From: Cyclina sinensis
Lineage: Eukaryota > Mollusca > Bivalvia > Venerida > Veneridae
DNA: 64,000 nucleotides
Direction: 5' to 3'
Assembly (NCBI GenBank): GCA_012932295.1
Contig: JAAONU010000013.1
Coordinates: 40,562,627 to 40,626,626 of the forward strand
Positions within the stretch are counted from its first letter, which is position 1. Each line of letters begins with the position of its first letter. Under the pieces are notes generated by a model. It worked only from the letters and a program-made list of their open reading frames with translations. It searched no databases and was not told the origin of the DNA. Shown one piece after another: positions 44,776 through 56,930 of this stretch. A program made the position numbers and the translations under genes.

Positions 44776-46325
44776 GTTTACTTAAAATATTTTTTTCTAA
44801 ATGATCAATTTCATGTTTACACCCGTGATGTATTCATATTTTGTGTCCAGTTAATATAAATTGATCACAGACACATTGGTGTCTTGCTTAAATTTTCGAA
44901 TCCTTGACTCAAATTTTTACATGAAATAAATTCCTTTACATTATTTCTGAACAACTATTGTCTTACTAGTTACACTGTACTGTTCACGATCTTTGAAAAT
45001 AACTGTGTGTTCAGTTGTAATACTCTGGTAAGAGGCTTCTTTTGAAATTTTCATTTGCCACTGTAAGGTATGTTATTACAATATGAAAACTGCTTTATTC
45101 TGTCCTGTTTAACTCTATCGAACGCCTTCACAACATCAACAAAATCTTATTTTGTGCATTTATGGACAATCAATCACAACATATTCGCTCCAATCTTTCT
45201 TCACATTATTTTCAAATTGCTCTGTATATTACTTCATATCGTCATCTATCATTCTGCCTAGGAGTTGAATCAATAAACAAATCAGTGAATAAGGTCTTTT
45301 TATCTACGTTCAATCTTTTGTACCAAAGACGTTGATTTTCTGCAAAAAGGACTACAGTATTCTATGGTATTCAAATAAGAGTTCTTTATTTATTTTTGCA
45401 GAGGATAGGATTATCATATACTGTTTCAAGTGCAAATATCTATCAAAAATACTTTACTGTAAATTAGCAAATGAATACTGTAAAACACATATTCTGTTTC
45501 AAAGTAAGTTTAACCTTTGACTTGTTCTTTGTACACGTAGTAATGTCAAGGTTACACAGATCGATTGCAATGGCTTATATCAGGTGTCTGAGTCTTAAAA
45601 ATTAAGATTATACTGCAGAAATTGCCGGTGAAAAAATTCTCCATGGACATATATACTTGAAATATTTTAATAAAAATTTATTAATAAATTCCGATTATTC
45701 CAATCGATAGAAACAAAAAATGCAGTAAAATCTCTTTTTAAATATTCACGCAAAATCTTATTTTGAAAAGTTATTGAGTTATAGAATATAAATTACAATT
45801 TTTTGCTGTTAAACTAATGTTATTATAAAGCATAACAGATTAAAGTAAACGTTTTAAAACAAGATCTTTGCTTAGTATTTCCAAAGAAAATATTACAGGT
45901 GTTATTTTCGTCTGGTTTTAATATCCGTTTTTATTCCTGTAAAAACATCCACTTTCTATCGAAATGTCCACGCGGCAACTATAATGTGTTTCCGTTGGCA
46001 AGTATTTCACAGAGATGCAAAGTGCGACGCTAAGAGAATTTCTGCGGATCGATAGGTTATTGAAGTATTGGTTTGTCTTAGAAACGTTACCACGAAGACA
46101 GAAGCGACTCTCCTACGTAATTTCGGAAAAGTTTTAAGCAATAGCTGCGTGATGGATTTTTGTAAGTTCTAAATTGGTAAAGCCTTATTACCATATCCTT
46201 GTTTTAATTTGAGACGAGAGTAATTAGAATGTGTTCGGTTTTGCAAAATTCTAGGAGAGTCATTTACGCGTTATCGGTACTTCAGAAGTTTTATTGCTAT
46301 CCTTGCCTGCTTAAATCACCATAAA
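44776..46325. other. 5' flank of the mGluR gene, parent of the segmental duplication
   Basis: Sequence just upstream (minus-strand sense) of the receptor ATG. It must hold the 5' UTR and, if the ATG exon is also the first exon, the promoter, but no core promoter motif is convincing. The blocks 45165-45310 and 45960-46325 recur in the intronic copy at 37385-37560 and 38341-38660. A conserved open patch at 45962-46160 has no intact frame. Confidence 0.55.
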
Positions 46326-49300
46326 TATGCGGAATTGTTTGTTCTTTATTAGCAACTTTGAAGTTTCAATTAATTCTTATACGAAAAAATAGAACACAAA
46401 GCTATAAAGGGATAGTTTATATATCCAACTTTAATCAAACAATCAAATATAAATATCTTCATTTCACTTATATTTGAACTTGTTCTATATTACATTTATA
46501 TTGTAAAAGGGCATGACTGTACAGTACAGCAAAAAGTAACCAGATTATTTATTCATATCTGTAAATATATTATCTTTGCATATTACCTTTACGCGCATTT
46601 CAAAACATCAGGCTTTAGACACTCCACGACATATCGAAAGATCCAGGGCTTTTAGTGGTGTGTCTGGACAACAATAATCGCAATAAGGACACTCTGATAA
46701 TTTATTTTCTTTCACAGGAACTTCTTTACACACTATTTAAGCCAAACATTCAGATTTAAATATGTTTTGAACAGGATTATGCTGTGCAACTTACTATACT
46801 AGAGAACGTTGATAACCAATCACCCTAGACCATGCTTAGACCTGGCAAGATTAGATTGTCATTGCGGTTTTAATGAGACTACATGACTTAATCACCTCGT
46901 TCATTCACGGCATCAACATTAAAAATGAAAAATTGTATTACTGGGGTAGCCTTTAGAGAGTTCTTTAAGAAAGCAAACAATATTGAACAAATAATCGTCA
47001 TTTGAACGATTTAAACTATTTTCCATTTCATTTGCGACTGGTGGTTAGTTACGCTTTTAATTTAATTCGAGCTATTTAACATCCCATGTGTAAAAGCCCG
47101 TGCCAAGTCACCCAAAACAATATACGCGTGCGAGTTTTTCGGAAACAGGTACTGGGTCATGCACAAATCGATAGATAGTGCGAGACCAGGTGAAACAAAC
47201 ATTCCAGTGCAATAAATTAATTTTAAAATGAATTAAAGGCAAAGTGATTCACAGTGACATTATAATCAAGTCAGTGCGTTAGTGAGTGACTTTCTGCAAG
47301 ATTCTACGCCGTATCAGCGGCTGTCCATAATAAATAAAATATTGATGCATCTGTTTAAACAATACTTTAAATTTTTGTGACTTTAAAATGTTACTGATCT
47401 GCCAAACTGACTAAAAAGGAAATATCGTTACTTTCTTCAAAGCAGAGGCATCATTCATTTAAACATATGAATAACAGAAATAATGTTAGTAAAACTTAAT
47501 GAAAATAACCTTAATATATTTCTCTCTTTCTTTTTGTGGTGTTTTCTTTTTTCCCCAGCGTATAAGGAAAGGTGGCGGGGTGGGGCTTTCCTTTGTTACT
47601 TTTACATACTAAGGTAAAATCACCTGTTTTTACAATATTACATCTTGACTCTGAATTTGAAACCCTAGAAAGTCGTATCAAATTCTAATAGATAGTCTAT
47701 TTAAAAAGCCATAAGATGGTTTATCTGATCTTGCATTTACAAAATTTACATGAATGTGTACATACGGTTGCTTCGTATTGAAATTTTTTTGCCTCAGTTA
47801 AGATAGTTTTCATCCGACTGTGACAGTTTTAGTATATTAAAATTGACTATTTATTCTAAGTGATGTTTTGCGGTATTCTAGTGTGCGACGGCACGTTTTC
47901 AATATTTTTTTGTGATATTAAAAGTACTGTTGATGGCCATAGCATAATATGTGCAGCGGGAAAGAAAAGAAACAGGATGCAACGTTTATTAACTAAAAGC
48001 TTTCCGATTAGGAATAATTGTCTTTAGGGATGTCTGCACTTCTTACCAATAACGTTGTAATCAAGCAGATGCTATAATATATCAACCCCTTGCTAATGAT
48101 AATTATCGTGCATTACGCCTCCTAGGGTAAGTGGCTCATGCATAAGGTCAATTATACTAGTAATGATTTAAAAAAAAAATATTATTTTCACGCAGAATTT
48201 CATGGTATCTCGCTATTAAGGCATGATTGCAATTGCACGTATCCATCTTGTCGTCAAATGTGTTCACTTGAACACAGCGAAGCGTACGGCTATGTTCGTA
48301 AGAAGTGAAAGCTTGTGTTTATTGAGCGATTGTAACAAACGTGGGGCCACTTTTATCCGCCGAGATTTGTATGAATGCGCTGTCTTTTCATCAGTGTTCT
48401 TACTGCATTTGTTTACTTTCACGATGGATTAAATAACGTCCACACTGGCTAACGGAAGAGGAAATTCGCGCATTAAGTAACCTAAATTATTCAAGAAAAA
48501 GATATTATTTTAGATAGTGGAAAATTTACTAAACAAAGCAATTTGAGGGAAATTCGTATTTGTTCTACATTTTTCATTCAAAGTTTAAACAATTTAAATT
48601 GTCACTGTTCTTTACCTCTAAACAGGCAATTTTGATGTTCTGTTTAGACATTTGTTTAATCGTTTATCCACTCCTCATTGACATGACAACATCCAGTATC
48701 GTGCACATGAAGCGTAGATTTCCAATAAACATGATCTTTACGTTGTCCTCTATCTTTATTTAGAAAATGAAATCAATGTATAAATCAATACCATTTATTG
48801 TGTTGTTTTATTTTAATTCGTATGTTCACAGAAACTACCCGGCATTTGTTTCTGTACAATAAATCACGATGTTAATGTAAAACACCTGGCCGAAAAAAAT
48901 TCTAATAACAGGTAATATTTATATTTATCCTACCAGAGTATACATAACCAATCATTTTTTTTTTGTAATTTGCTCAATAACTGAGGCATAAACAGTTACG
49001 TGGATATAAGTGTCAAAAAGGTAATTTTGAGGATTTTTTTCAAGAATATATTTTCGCTTTTGTTTTGTTAGATATAACGATTCGGAGGAGACGAATGAGA
49101 ACGAAGAAGCACTTAAACCTCAAAGAAATACCGTTTCGTATTCCTGGCGGTGTGACAGTTAACCATACTTAACACAAACCGTCGAACACTGTAACCAACA
49201 AACTATACTTCTCTTTGTCCTTTTTATTTAAATGACATTTTGAAATTTTCATAACAAGATATATTTAATTTCGCGCGGTATCTCATGACGTGATATTTAT

Positions 49301-50359
49301 GATGTCATAAGTCTGTCAGGTCACACATGGTTCTCTGGTGTTGTAAACAATTATCAGCAACATTAGAACACTGTTATATTACAGTCATGGACGGTATTGT
49401 TCTAACATGAAACCACATATAACAGCAAAACATTGAATTTATGATTAAGCAGTGTGTAATTAAACGCTATTTTCCCTATACCTCTGTGCGTTGTCATCAC
49501 CCTTTTTCATTGCTTTATGTCAAAATGATAACAATGAATTCTTATCCAAAAAAAAGGCCAAGTGCTCGACAGTTACCTTTTTATGAAACATGTTTAACAT
49601 AACGTTTTGCATTCATTGATATTCTACAGAAATAGTGAAAAGGTATTAAGTACTTTTTCAATCTAAAATCTTCTTGTAATCATTAGCTTGCAGTTCCTTA
49701 TAGTTATAAGCAACTAGCATCGTTTTCTCTCTTCCAATAGCTACTGAACTGCATTACTTTACAGCTTATGTAAATTAATCCCTAAGTGACTTCTGGTTCA
49801 AACAGTTTGTTTGACATGTCTCATTATTACATTGAAAGGGAAATTCCCTTTTTAAAATACTACTTGGAACGTGTTTACACTTCAAAGGAATGCAAATAAA
49901 TGACTGTACACAGAACATGCTTTGATCAAGCAACTTTGTCGGAGGAGATTACAAAGAAAGAAAATTATTTTTTTTATCTGTTGACCTAGATCCTTACTAC
50001 AGTACAGAAAAAAAGCAAATTACTATACTGTGACTCTCCTCATAGTATCGTTCGTCGATTACTTTTTTCTGCCCCGACCGATGCCAGCTTGATTTTGCAT
50101 TTTGTTTTACAGGGAATGAGTTTATATTAAGTTCAATCTGATTAAAATCAGCTCCTAAAAACGCTTTGCTATTAGGATCTGAACGTCACCAATAGAAGGT
50201 CACCTTCTCATTACATTTCAATTAGCCAATCAGTGCGCAGTGTTTTGAAGATAAATCAGTTTCTATTTTCAACCATCTGAACGCATGTGAAAAAAATCTA
50301 TATTTAACTGGGATCCCATATAACTCGGTTGTTTTCTGTCATAAACGTCACAGTTATCT
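46326..50359. other. Unassigned intergenic or 5' flanking DNA
   Basis: AT-rich, with no recognised gene. A frame at 48223-48432 (plus) is slightly less AT-biased than its surroundings but matches nothing I know. Confidence 0.5.
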
Positions 50360-50770
50360 AGAGCGCCTGACTCGATGCATAAAAAACAGAAAATGGTTAT
50401 ATATGTAAAAATTCTGGGTAAAGTAGTGAAGAACATTACTTAGCTAAGTTACTTTCTCAGTTTTGGATACAGAAACACATATAATATAGTTGATAGTTGA
50501 TTACACTTGTATCGTTAAAACAAATTACCTAGTTAGTCACGGCGAAGGTACTTTTACGTCTAGGACGAGATGTCGAGGACGAACATTTCGTAGTGGCTCA
50601 GTCATTTAAGTCGCTGATCATAGTTTTATTGACCTGAAAGGCTTGGTCTCGAATCCCAATCTTTAGTTTTCATAACGTATAGAAGCATATTTTTTTACAT
50701 AGTATATTAACTTTTCTTTGATTTTTAAGCACACAAAATTTAAGCTTAATTTTGTGACTCAGTCGCTTTA
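50360..50770 (+). mobile_element. TIR element with tRNA-like core, family A copy 2
   Basis: Diverged full-length relative of 14574-14989. The left end AGCGCCTGACTCGATGCAT and right end TTTTGTGACTCAGTCGCTTT are imperfect inverted repeats. The shared left body includes ACACTTGTATCG and AGTTAGTCA. The tRNA-like module (about 50588-50668) has GTAGTGGCTCAG and GGTCTCGAATCCCAA. The right body is TTTAGTTTTCATAACGTATAGAAGCATA. Confidence 0.68.
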
Positions 50771-52244
50771 ATTGAGGAAATCTTGTAAAATACTGAGATA
50801 ATTTATGTCTGGGAAATTTCCAGCAGCTTTTGACATTTGATAGATACTGCATCACAGGCCTGTTTACTTGAATATTTTCGTCACCATGCTAAATACTCTA
50901 ATTAATATTCATTGAGAAAATACAAACCGAAACTTAAAGTTATTTTAATCGAATGAGAATTAATTTATCCTACGGAACACAAACTGTTTTCAAAATATTC
51001 AAGATGATTTAGACATTCTATAAAATATTAACACGCGGTGTGTACATGTAAACCGTTAAGACACGTCATTAAGATGCAGTCTTATTCGCTGGGATATAAA
51101 TAACGACACTGGAAATTCAGATTATCGAGAAAATAGAATCGAATGGGACGCCATCAGATCTTACCGTAGTTAGATCGTGTACTTAAGTCAGATTTTAAGT
51201 CTCAACTTTAGTTTTTTTCTTTAGGAACGCAAAGATGTTAAACAAATATTTTAATATTATTTGACAATAACAACTAAATATTAAATACATTCTACTATTT
51301 TTACACTAGGAGTGATACTGTTTGAAAAAAAAAGATTCAGCATTTGACATCTGAGACATTGACAGCGACAAAGAGGCACAGATGATGGAATATAAGGGAA
51401 ATGTAAAATAACACAGTGTTACTGACTGGCCTATCAAGTAGTTTTGCAGCTTGTTACAAGTAGATTTCTTCCGGATTACACATTATGTTTTGCAGACAAA
51501 AAAGTAGTATCGACTTTACTTAAACCTACTACAGTCCTTCCTGTTATTTAAATAGTGTGACAAAATTTTCATGAACTTTCACTTGCTGTTTCAAATAATT
51601 TATTTGTCTTCTAAGCTGTAAAGGATAATCAATATATTTCTGCATCCTGTACTGCTAAATCGCACGATGGTGCATACAGATATTTTGTTTCGTTAGGTTG
51701 AAATTTAGGACTTTGAAAGTTACAATTATAAACAGTGTCTGTTTTTTACGTTATTTTAGGGACTGCTTGGTTGTAATGTATGGTACTAAATAAGATTTAT
51801 CTAATGCTGATATGAATATTTCGGAAAATCAATAGGTTACAGAAAATTATATCAAAAAATAGACACAGAGAACGACGAGAACTATGTGTGTGTTGACGCA
51901 AATTTATTCTTGCATTTGTATCGAATGCAGTTCGCCTAAGCTGGTAGATCAAAGGTATCACCTAGAACACTACCTTCATGCCTGTTTTTTTAAAGTGTAT
52001 TTGAAAAAAACTTAAACATTATTGATGAATTTCGCATTGTTGGTCATTCAAAGTTCAGCAGCTTTAACAAATACTTATAACCTATCAGTCATTTACCATT
52101 TAATACATGGGGACCTTAAGCACCTTTAGTATAATTAGAGTCGGTAGACACGTGACACGCCATTTGACAGCTGGTGAGCAGTCATCATATACAGAAATAT
52201 TAACGCTGGTTATAGACCACCAAATTTTTGAATTCTGAAAGATC
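50771..52244. other. Unassigned DNA
   Basis: AT-rich, no recognisable content. Confidence 0.5.
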
Positions 52245-54350
52245 AATGAACACGTCCTCGATCAGATTTATTTGTCTTAATAAGGTCAAAAGGTATGCTT
52301 ATTACTTATTGTATGATAAAATTTGAAGTTTCTATTTTTTAAAAATGTGAATAGAAACAAAAAATATATTTTTATAGTAAACAGTAACGATATACTAAAT
52401 AACTTACCATGTCTCTGTTATATATTTTGATGTTGTCTAGGAAGGGTGAACTAGATGATTATCCACAAAACATATTTCATCTGAGTCATTTCATTTTTAG
52501 AGTTCGGTAACCTTTTATGTTTATTTCAGAAGTAAAATGTACAATATATAATGAACAATTATAAGTTTATTAGCATGTAACATTTGAATGTTTTGAAACT
52601 CGTGAACTCTCAGGAAAATATTTAAACTTAAACGTTTCATAACATATTTACATACAATTCACAGTACATTTTTATTCTTCCTTGCAGAATCTGCACATCC
52701 ACCGGGATCCTGTGATGAGGCTTAAGTCTACCTCTGTTTGTATATAACTTGGCAATCACTCCCGGTGGTACCACTTAACACATGTGTCACACCATACCCA
52801 GATATACTCCTCTATGTCACCAAGCATCCAAAAACACAGATACCTACATCCCCTTTCACCAAATCTTCAGAAGTAGTATTTGCAGGCTCTTGATCTGAAT
52901 TGTGGTCAGCAACAATGTCAGTGCTCTTCATTACACGTACATGCATAACAGAAACTCGTTCTGTTGCAGCAGGCTTCCTAGGAGCTGATGGTTCAACTAA
53001 GATATGGGAAAGGTCAGCTGAAATAATCCCAACTTTAACAAGACCTTGTGTTTTGCAGCAAGATTTACAAATGCCATAGAGGTGTGTGTTGCATGGTTGT
53101 CCAGTATTAGAAGTACTGGCCGACAGGTTCCTAGGTATGGAATGAAACACTCCTCAAACCAGTCAACAAAAAATTGTGAAGTAATGAATCCTTTTTCAGT
53201 AGACCTAAGCTGCCAAGATTCTGGTAAGCCATCATCGCAGCCTCTTTGAAGACACTGAGAGAAAATTAACATAGGTGAGGCTGTCTGTCCAGCAGCAGAT
53301 AGTTAAATGCCCTGATAAGTTGAAGTAAGACTGTTATGCATGCCTTTTGGTATAATAACTTTTCTAAAAGTATTAAGCTTGCCAGAAAAGCCCGACTCAT
53401 CATAGTTGTAAATGCGTGCTGGTTCAAATGTAAGATGGCCTTCATTAAGACACTTCTCTAATAAGTGGAAATATTCATTTAAGAAAGCGTGTCACCCATC
53501 TATCTGAGGGTTCTTTACTGGGATCCATGCGTTTATCACCACCACGGCTGACAATTATTTCTCTGGCAACATTTCTAAGAGATAACCTGGAAAGAGGACA
53601 GCCCCTTGATGCCATAATTTACAATGATTTGCTCATCCTCAGGCTTTAACATTCTCTTCTCCCCAAATTTTGTTAAATACCCCTTGTATTTCCCATTGAT
53701 ACGGTTCTTTTCAGTGGTGTAAGAAAGGCCTAAATCAGCAGTAGCAAAAGCCCGTTTTCACAAGACGTTTTGCCTCACTATAAATGTGGGTGGGTCCTCT
53801 GAGACCTAGGTGTTGCTTGAAATTATAGTGGTATGTAACCTAAGTGCAGATTTATTTAATTTTAAGATAATTTTGATAGAGATATAGTGATATCAAATTG
53901 TTTCAAGAAAACAGAAAATATTCATTAAAACAAACAATAATGCAACATTTAACATCTTTTTATGAAGACTGATTCTTGACCTACATTCTGTACGAAAGTG
54001 ACCCACCCTCTTTCTGGGAAAATAGCAAAAAGCTTACTAACTCCTGCATATGATGATAAAATTAATATATCATGATGAAAAGTACTTTTTTGCTTTGTTT
54101 TTAATTATTTTTTGGTATGTTACTGCTAAGGGAAGACAACGGACTTACTTTTTTATTGTGTGGTCGCTACTTTCACTTTTTGGTTTTTATTTTCGTCTGC
54201 TGCATGACCTTGACCTCACGTGAATACTCTTTAATAGGAGTTAGGAACAGTACATACATGTGTCTGAAAAACAAAGCATCAAAACTTGTTTTGTGTGAAG
54301 TTTATTGGACAATATATACAAGAAGCAAATTTTTGATCGAGGATGTGTCT
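52245..54350. mobile_element. Probable boundaries of a Tigger/pogo-like element
   Basis: An imperfect inverted repeat, ACACGTCCTCGATCAGATTT at about 52248 and its partner AAATTTTTGATCGAGGATGTGT ending at about 54350, brackets the transposase pseudogene at a spacing of about 2.1 kb, suitable for this family. The match is short, the target duplication is not clear, and the termini are not the classic pogo sequence, so the limits are tentative. Confidence 0.4.
52690..53815 (-). pseudogene. Tigger/pogo-type DDE transposase pseudogene with C-terminal PHD-like finger
   Basis: Minus-strand fragments in three frames read, in order: KNRINGKYKGYLTKFG (helix-turn-helix region), SRLSLRNVAREIIVSRGG, ARIYNYDESGFSGK (first catalytic Asp), SPMLIFSQCLQRG, ESWQLRSTEKGFITSQFFVDWFEE (52997-53272 frame) and RPVLLILDNHATH (second catalytic Asp). 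The segment with the third acidic residue is lost. Downstream comes a Ser/Thr-rich linker, then a zinc-finger-like CRYLC, WVWCDTCVKWYHRE and WMCRFC, resembling a PHD finger in which one Cys codon is TGA. At least two frameshifts and several stops are present. It is a dead transposon gene, not a host gene. Confidence 0.78.
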
Positions 54351-54854
54351 TATTGAGGACGTGTCCAACCACTCTACAGTAACCTCTTCAAAAGAATATA
54401 AATAAGCTTTATACAATAATTACTGTTGCTTTAACAGCATGTTTCTTTTTGCTCTTGGAAAGGGGCACAACAAGTGGGATCAGTAGAAGTGGAGTATTCA
54501 AGTTTGTCTCTTCTACTAAGAGACTTATATTTTATTTTTAAATAAACCTTTTTCATGTTTTTCTGAATTTCAAGAAATTTAGCAAAACATTGCAGATTTT
54601 TAAAGACAGATCAAAATTTTATAATTTACCTAAAGAATCACAAGACAATGTGTAGTGGATCATACACGTACCTTATTTTACAGATATTCTATGTGATTGT
54701 TACACAACTAGCATGCCTTTAAAGGCAGAACTTGTGATCAATTTTTTTATTAACTACTGATCACCACAAACCATGTTAAACAAAAGCATGCATTAAAAGC
54801 ATGCTTGTTTGGTGGAACGTTTATTACTTTATGGCACAAGGTTACAAGGTATGT
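53816..54854. other. Unassigned DNA
   Basis: AT-rich. The first part probably belongs to the Tigger-like element's 5' non-coding end; the rest is featureless. Confidence 0.45.
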
Positions 54855-55210
54855 TGGCGGATTTATGGCATTTTGTTCTTTCGTATTCGCGCGCGGGACA
54901 TAACAAAAACAACAACATTTTACAGTTTTTGGTAGGCGCGACAGATCAATACAACTATACTTGTAATTACATCGCACTAGACAGAACAAAACTCTGATAC
55001 TTTGGAATCTTGTTTTGTTGTGCGCATAGTTTCACTGAATTGTCTTCCTTTCGTTTTGTCGCGCGCGCGAATACGAAATCGAAACATTTTATATGTCGTT
55101 GTTTCGTTTTGTGGCATGCGCCAGTACAAAATTTCGAAACTTAAAAACGTCGTTGTTTTGTTCTGTCGTTCGCACCAAGACGAATGAACGAAGTGTCGTA
55201 AATCAGCCAC
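54855..55210. repeat. Imperfect foldback repeat, GCGC-rich core
   Basis: The left segment (GGCGGATTTATGGCATTTTG, CGTATTCGCGCGCGGGACA, AACAAAAACAACAAC) and the right segment in reverse complement (GGCTGATTTACGACACTTCG, GAACGACAGAACAAAACAACGAC) align as inverted copies. Related pieces recur in the middle (GTCGCGCGCGCGAATACGAAA). Peptides from both strands start alike (ADL-HFV), which betrays the symmetry. It is probably a degraded foldback element. Confidence 0.55.
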
Positions 55211-56645
55211 GATAGAAAGGTTTTGAATAAGTCAACTAATGTTCTAAAAAGCATATCAAGATATGCGTTAATTTAAAACATATATAAACAGCACACAGAG
55301 GAGGAGGTTCTCACTAATATTCGAAACGACAATGTGAAAATTTCTTTAGATAACACGATCAAATTTAAACAATTTTGTTAGGCATAACCTGCATTCTTAG
55401 TAAATGCTGTGCTGATGTGACTAGGCTTCAAAGTTCTCTTAATTTATTTCTGCAACTGAAGACAAGGATTAAACGTAGCGATATTTGACAAATATTAATT
55501 GGAAATTGATTTTCTGTGGTTTTTTGTTAACTCATTTCAAGTTATAAACTATTTGATATGCCTTAAAAGCAATGTTTACACATAAGTTTAATCTTTATAA
55601 CAATATCTATCACACTGTATTACTGTCAAAGACAAAGGACAACATCAAACTAGGCCGTTGGCTGCACTTTACTGACTTAGTTTATTAACGATGTTGCCAT
55701 TAACTGCAACGTCACAGAAACGACTGTCTGGTTAAAATGCAAACATGATCAGTCAACTACACTTAGATATCTCAACGAGAGGATCTTTTTAGGTAGGATC
55801 TAAGTCCGTTTAATGCATCAGTATAAAAAGACATGTTTGAAGCCTTTTCTTGTTTTTAACAAACACATGTTTATATATCAAATAAATTTTACTTTCACTT
55901 GTACATTTTTTTAAACATTTCGTGGTAAATATTTCTAGAAGACCAGCCAGCTAATGCCTGTATAATTGATGCTTTCTAATAATTTACCCAATCTCTTTGT
56001 CTTATCTCTTCTAGTGCCTTAACAAATGCACTGAAACTTCTTCCAAAGCTTGTTAATATCCGGTCTTACTTCTGTTAATGAAATTAGATACAGAGTTCCC
56101 AGGGTATTATCACGTTCAGACACGCGTTTCACTTCATTCTTTGAATGTTCTTACGTGCCACATTTTTTCTTTGCTTTTGTATAAGAGAACTCTTAACAGC
56201 TTATTTAATAGAGAAGATAATTTGTTTTGTCCGTATTTTTTATTTTTTTATTTGCTTTTAGTTGTTCGAAATTAGCATGTAAATACGAAAGCGTATTCCA
56301 TTCTAAACATATGAAAAGTTATTCGGTTCATAAATGCAAATATAGGGTTAGAAAAATGGTATCATTGTTTTTTTAAAAAAAATGTTTGAGACGTATCTGT
56401 GCAACCTTAGTTCAGCAGATTATTGTTCAAGTTGCTATCAGAGAGTAAATATTTAATTCAAAGCTTACACACTTTTCATATATTAGTAAAAAGCTTGTAA
56501 TGCCATTTAGACATTAACGGAAGTACCGGCCTCGAACCACCACTGCATATCTGATGTTTTAATCGCCAAAAAATGAAATCAGGTCTTTGTTTTTCTAATC
56601 TTTGAGTGTAATTTTTATACCCGTAATTCATTGCGACAGATTCGG
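55211..56645. other. Unassigned DNA
   Basis: AT-rich with no convincing gene. A weak B-box-like GGTGGTTCGAGGCC occurs on the minus strand at about 56527-56545, without a clear A-box. Confidence 0.45.
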
Positions 56646-56659
56646 TAGTTTATAAAAAA

Positions 56660-56870
56660 AACTTACAATTCTTGGACAGCCTTGGTGTAGCGCCAGTATG
56701 GTGAGACATTGACGGACTCTCACTGGGGAGAGCACATTTGATTTTCAGTAATCTGATTATTAGCAGTAGAGGCTGTTTTTCACCATTAGTTTCATCAATA
56801 TAAATACATCTGCAGTTGTAATTTGGGCTTGGCCGGGATACACAAGACATTCACCGAGTCCGCCATTTAG
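56660..56870 (-). other. Weak candidate first exon, unknown protein
   Basis: On the minus strand a Kozak-like AAATGGCGGACTCGG at about 56870 is followed by an open frame (from an ATG at 56850, about 60 codons, unrecognised, with SPSMSHHTGATPRLSKN near its end). It reaches a strong AATT|GTAAGTTTTTT donor. Base composition is less AT-rich than the flanks. The better-context ATG opens only a 23-codon frame. It could be a 5' exon of an unknown gene; no partner exons were found in the window. Confidence 0.25.
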
Positions 56871-56930
56871 CATTTAATATTAAGACATCTGTGTGAAAAA
56901 GAAAAACAGAAGAGGAAATATACTTTATTG

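Noticed and set aside
54750..55210. Overlapping frames on both strands
   Set aside because: They start with similar peptides on opposite strands because the locus is an inverted repeat.
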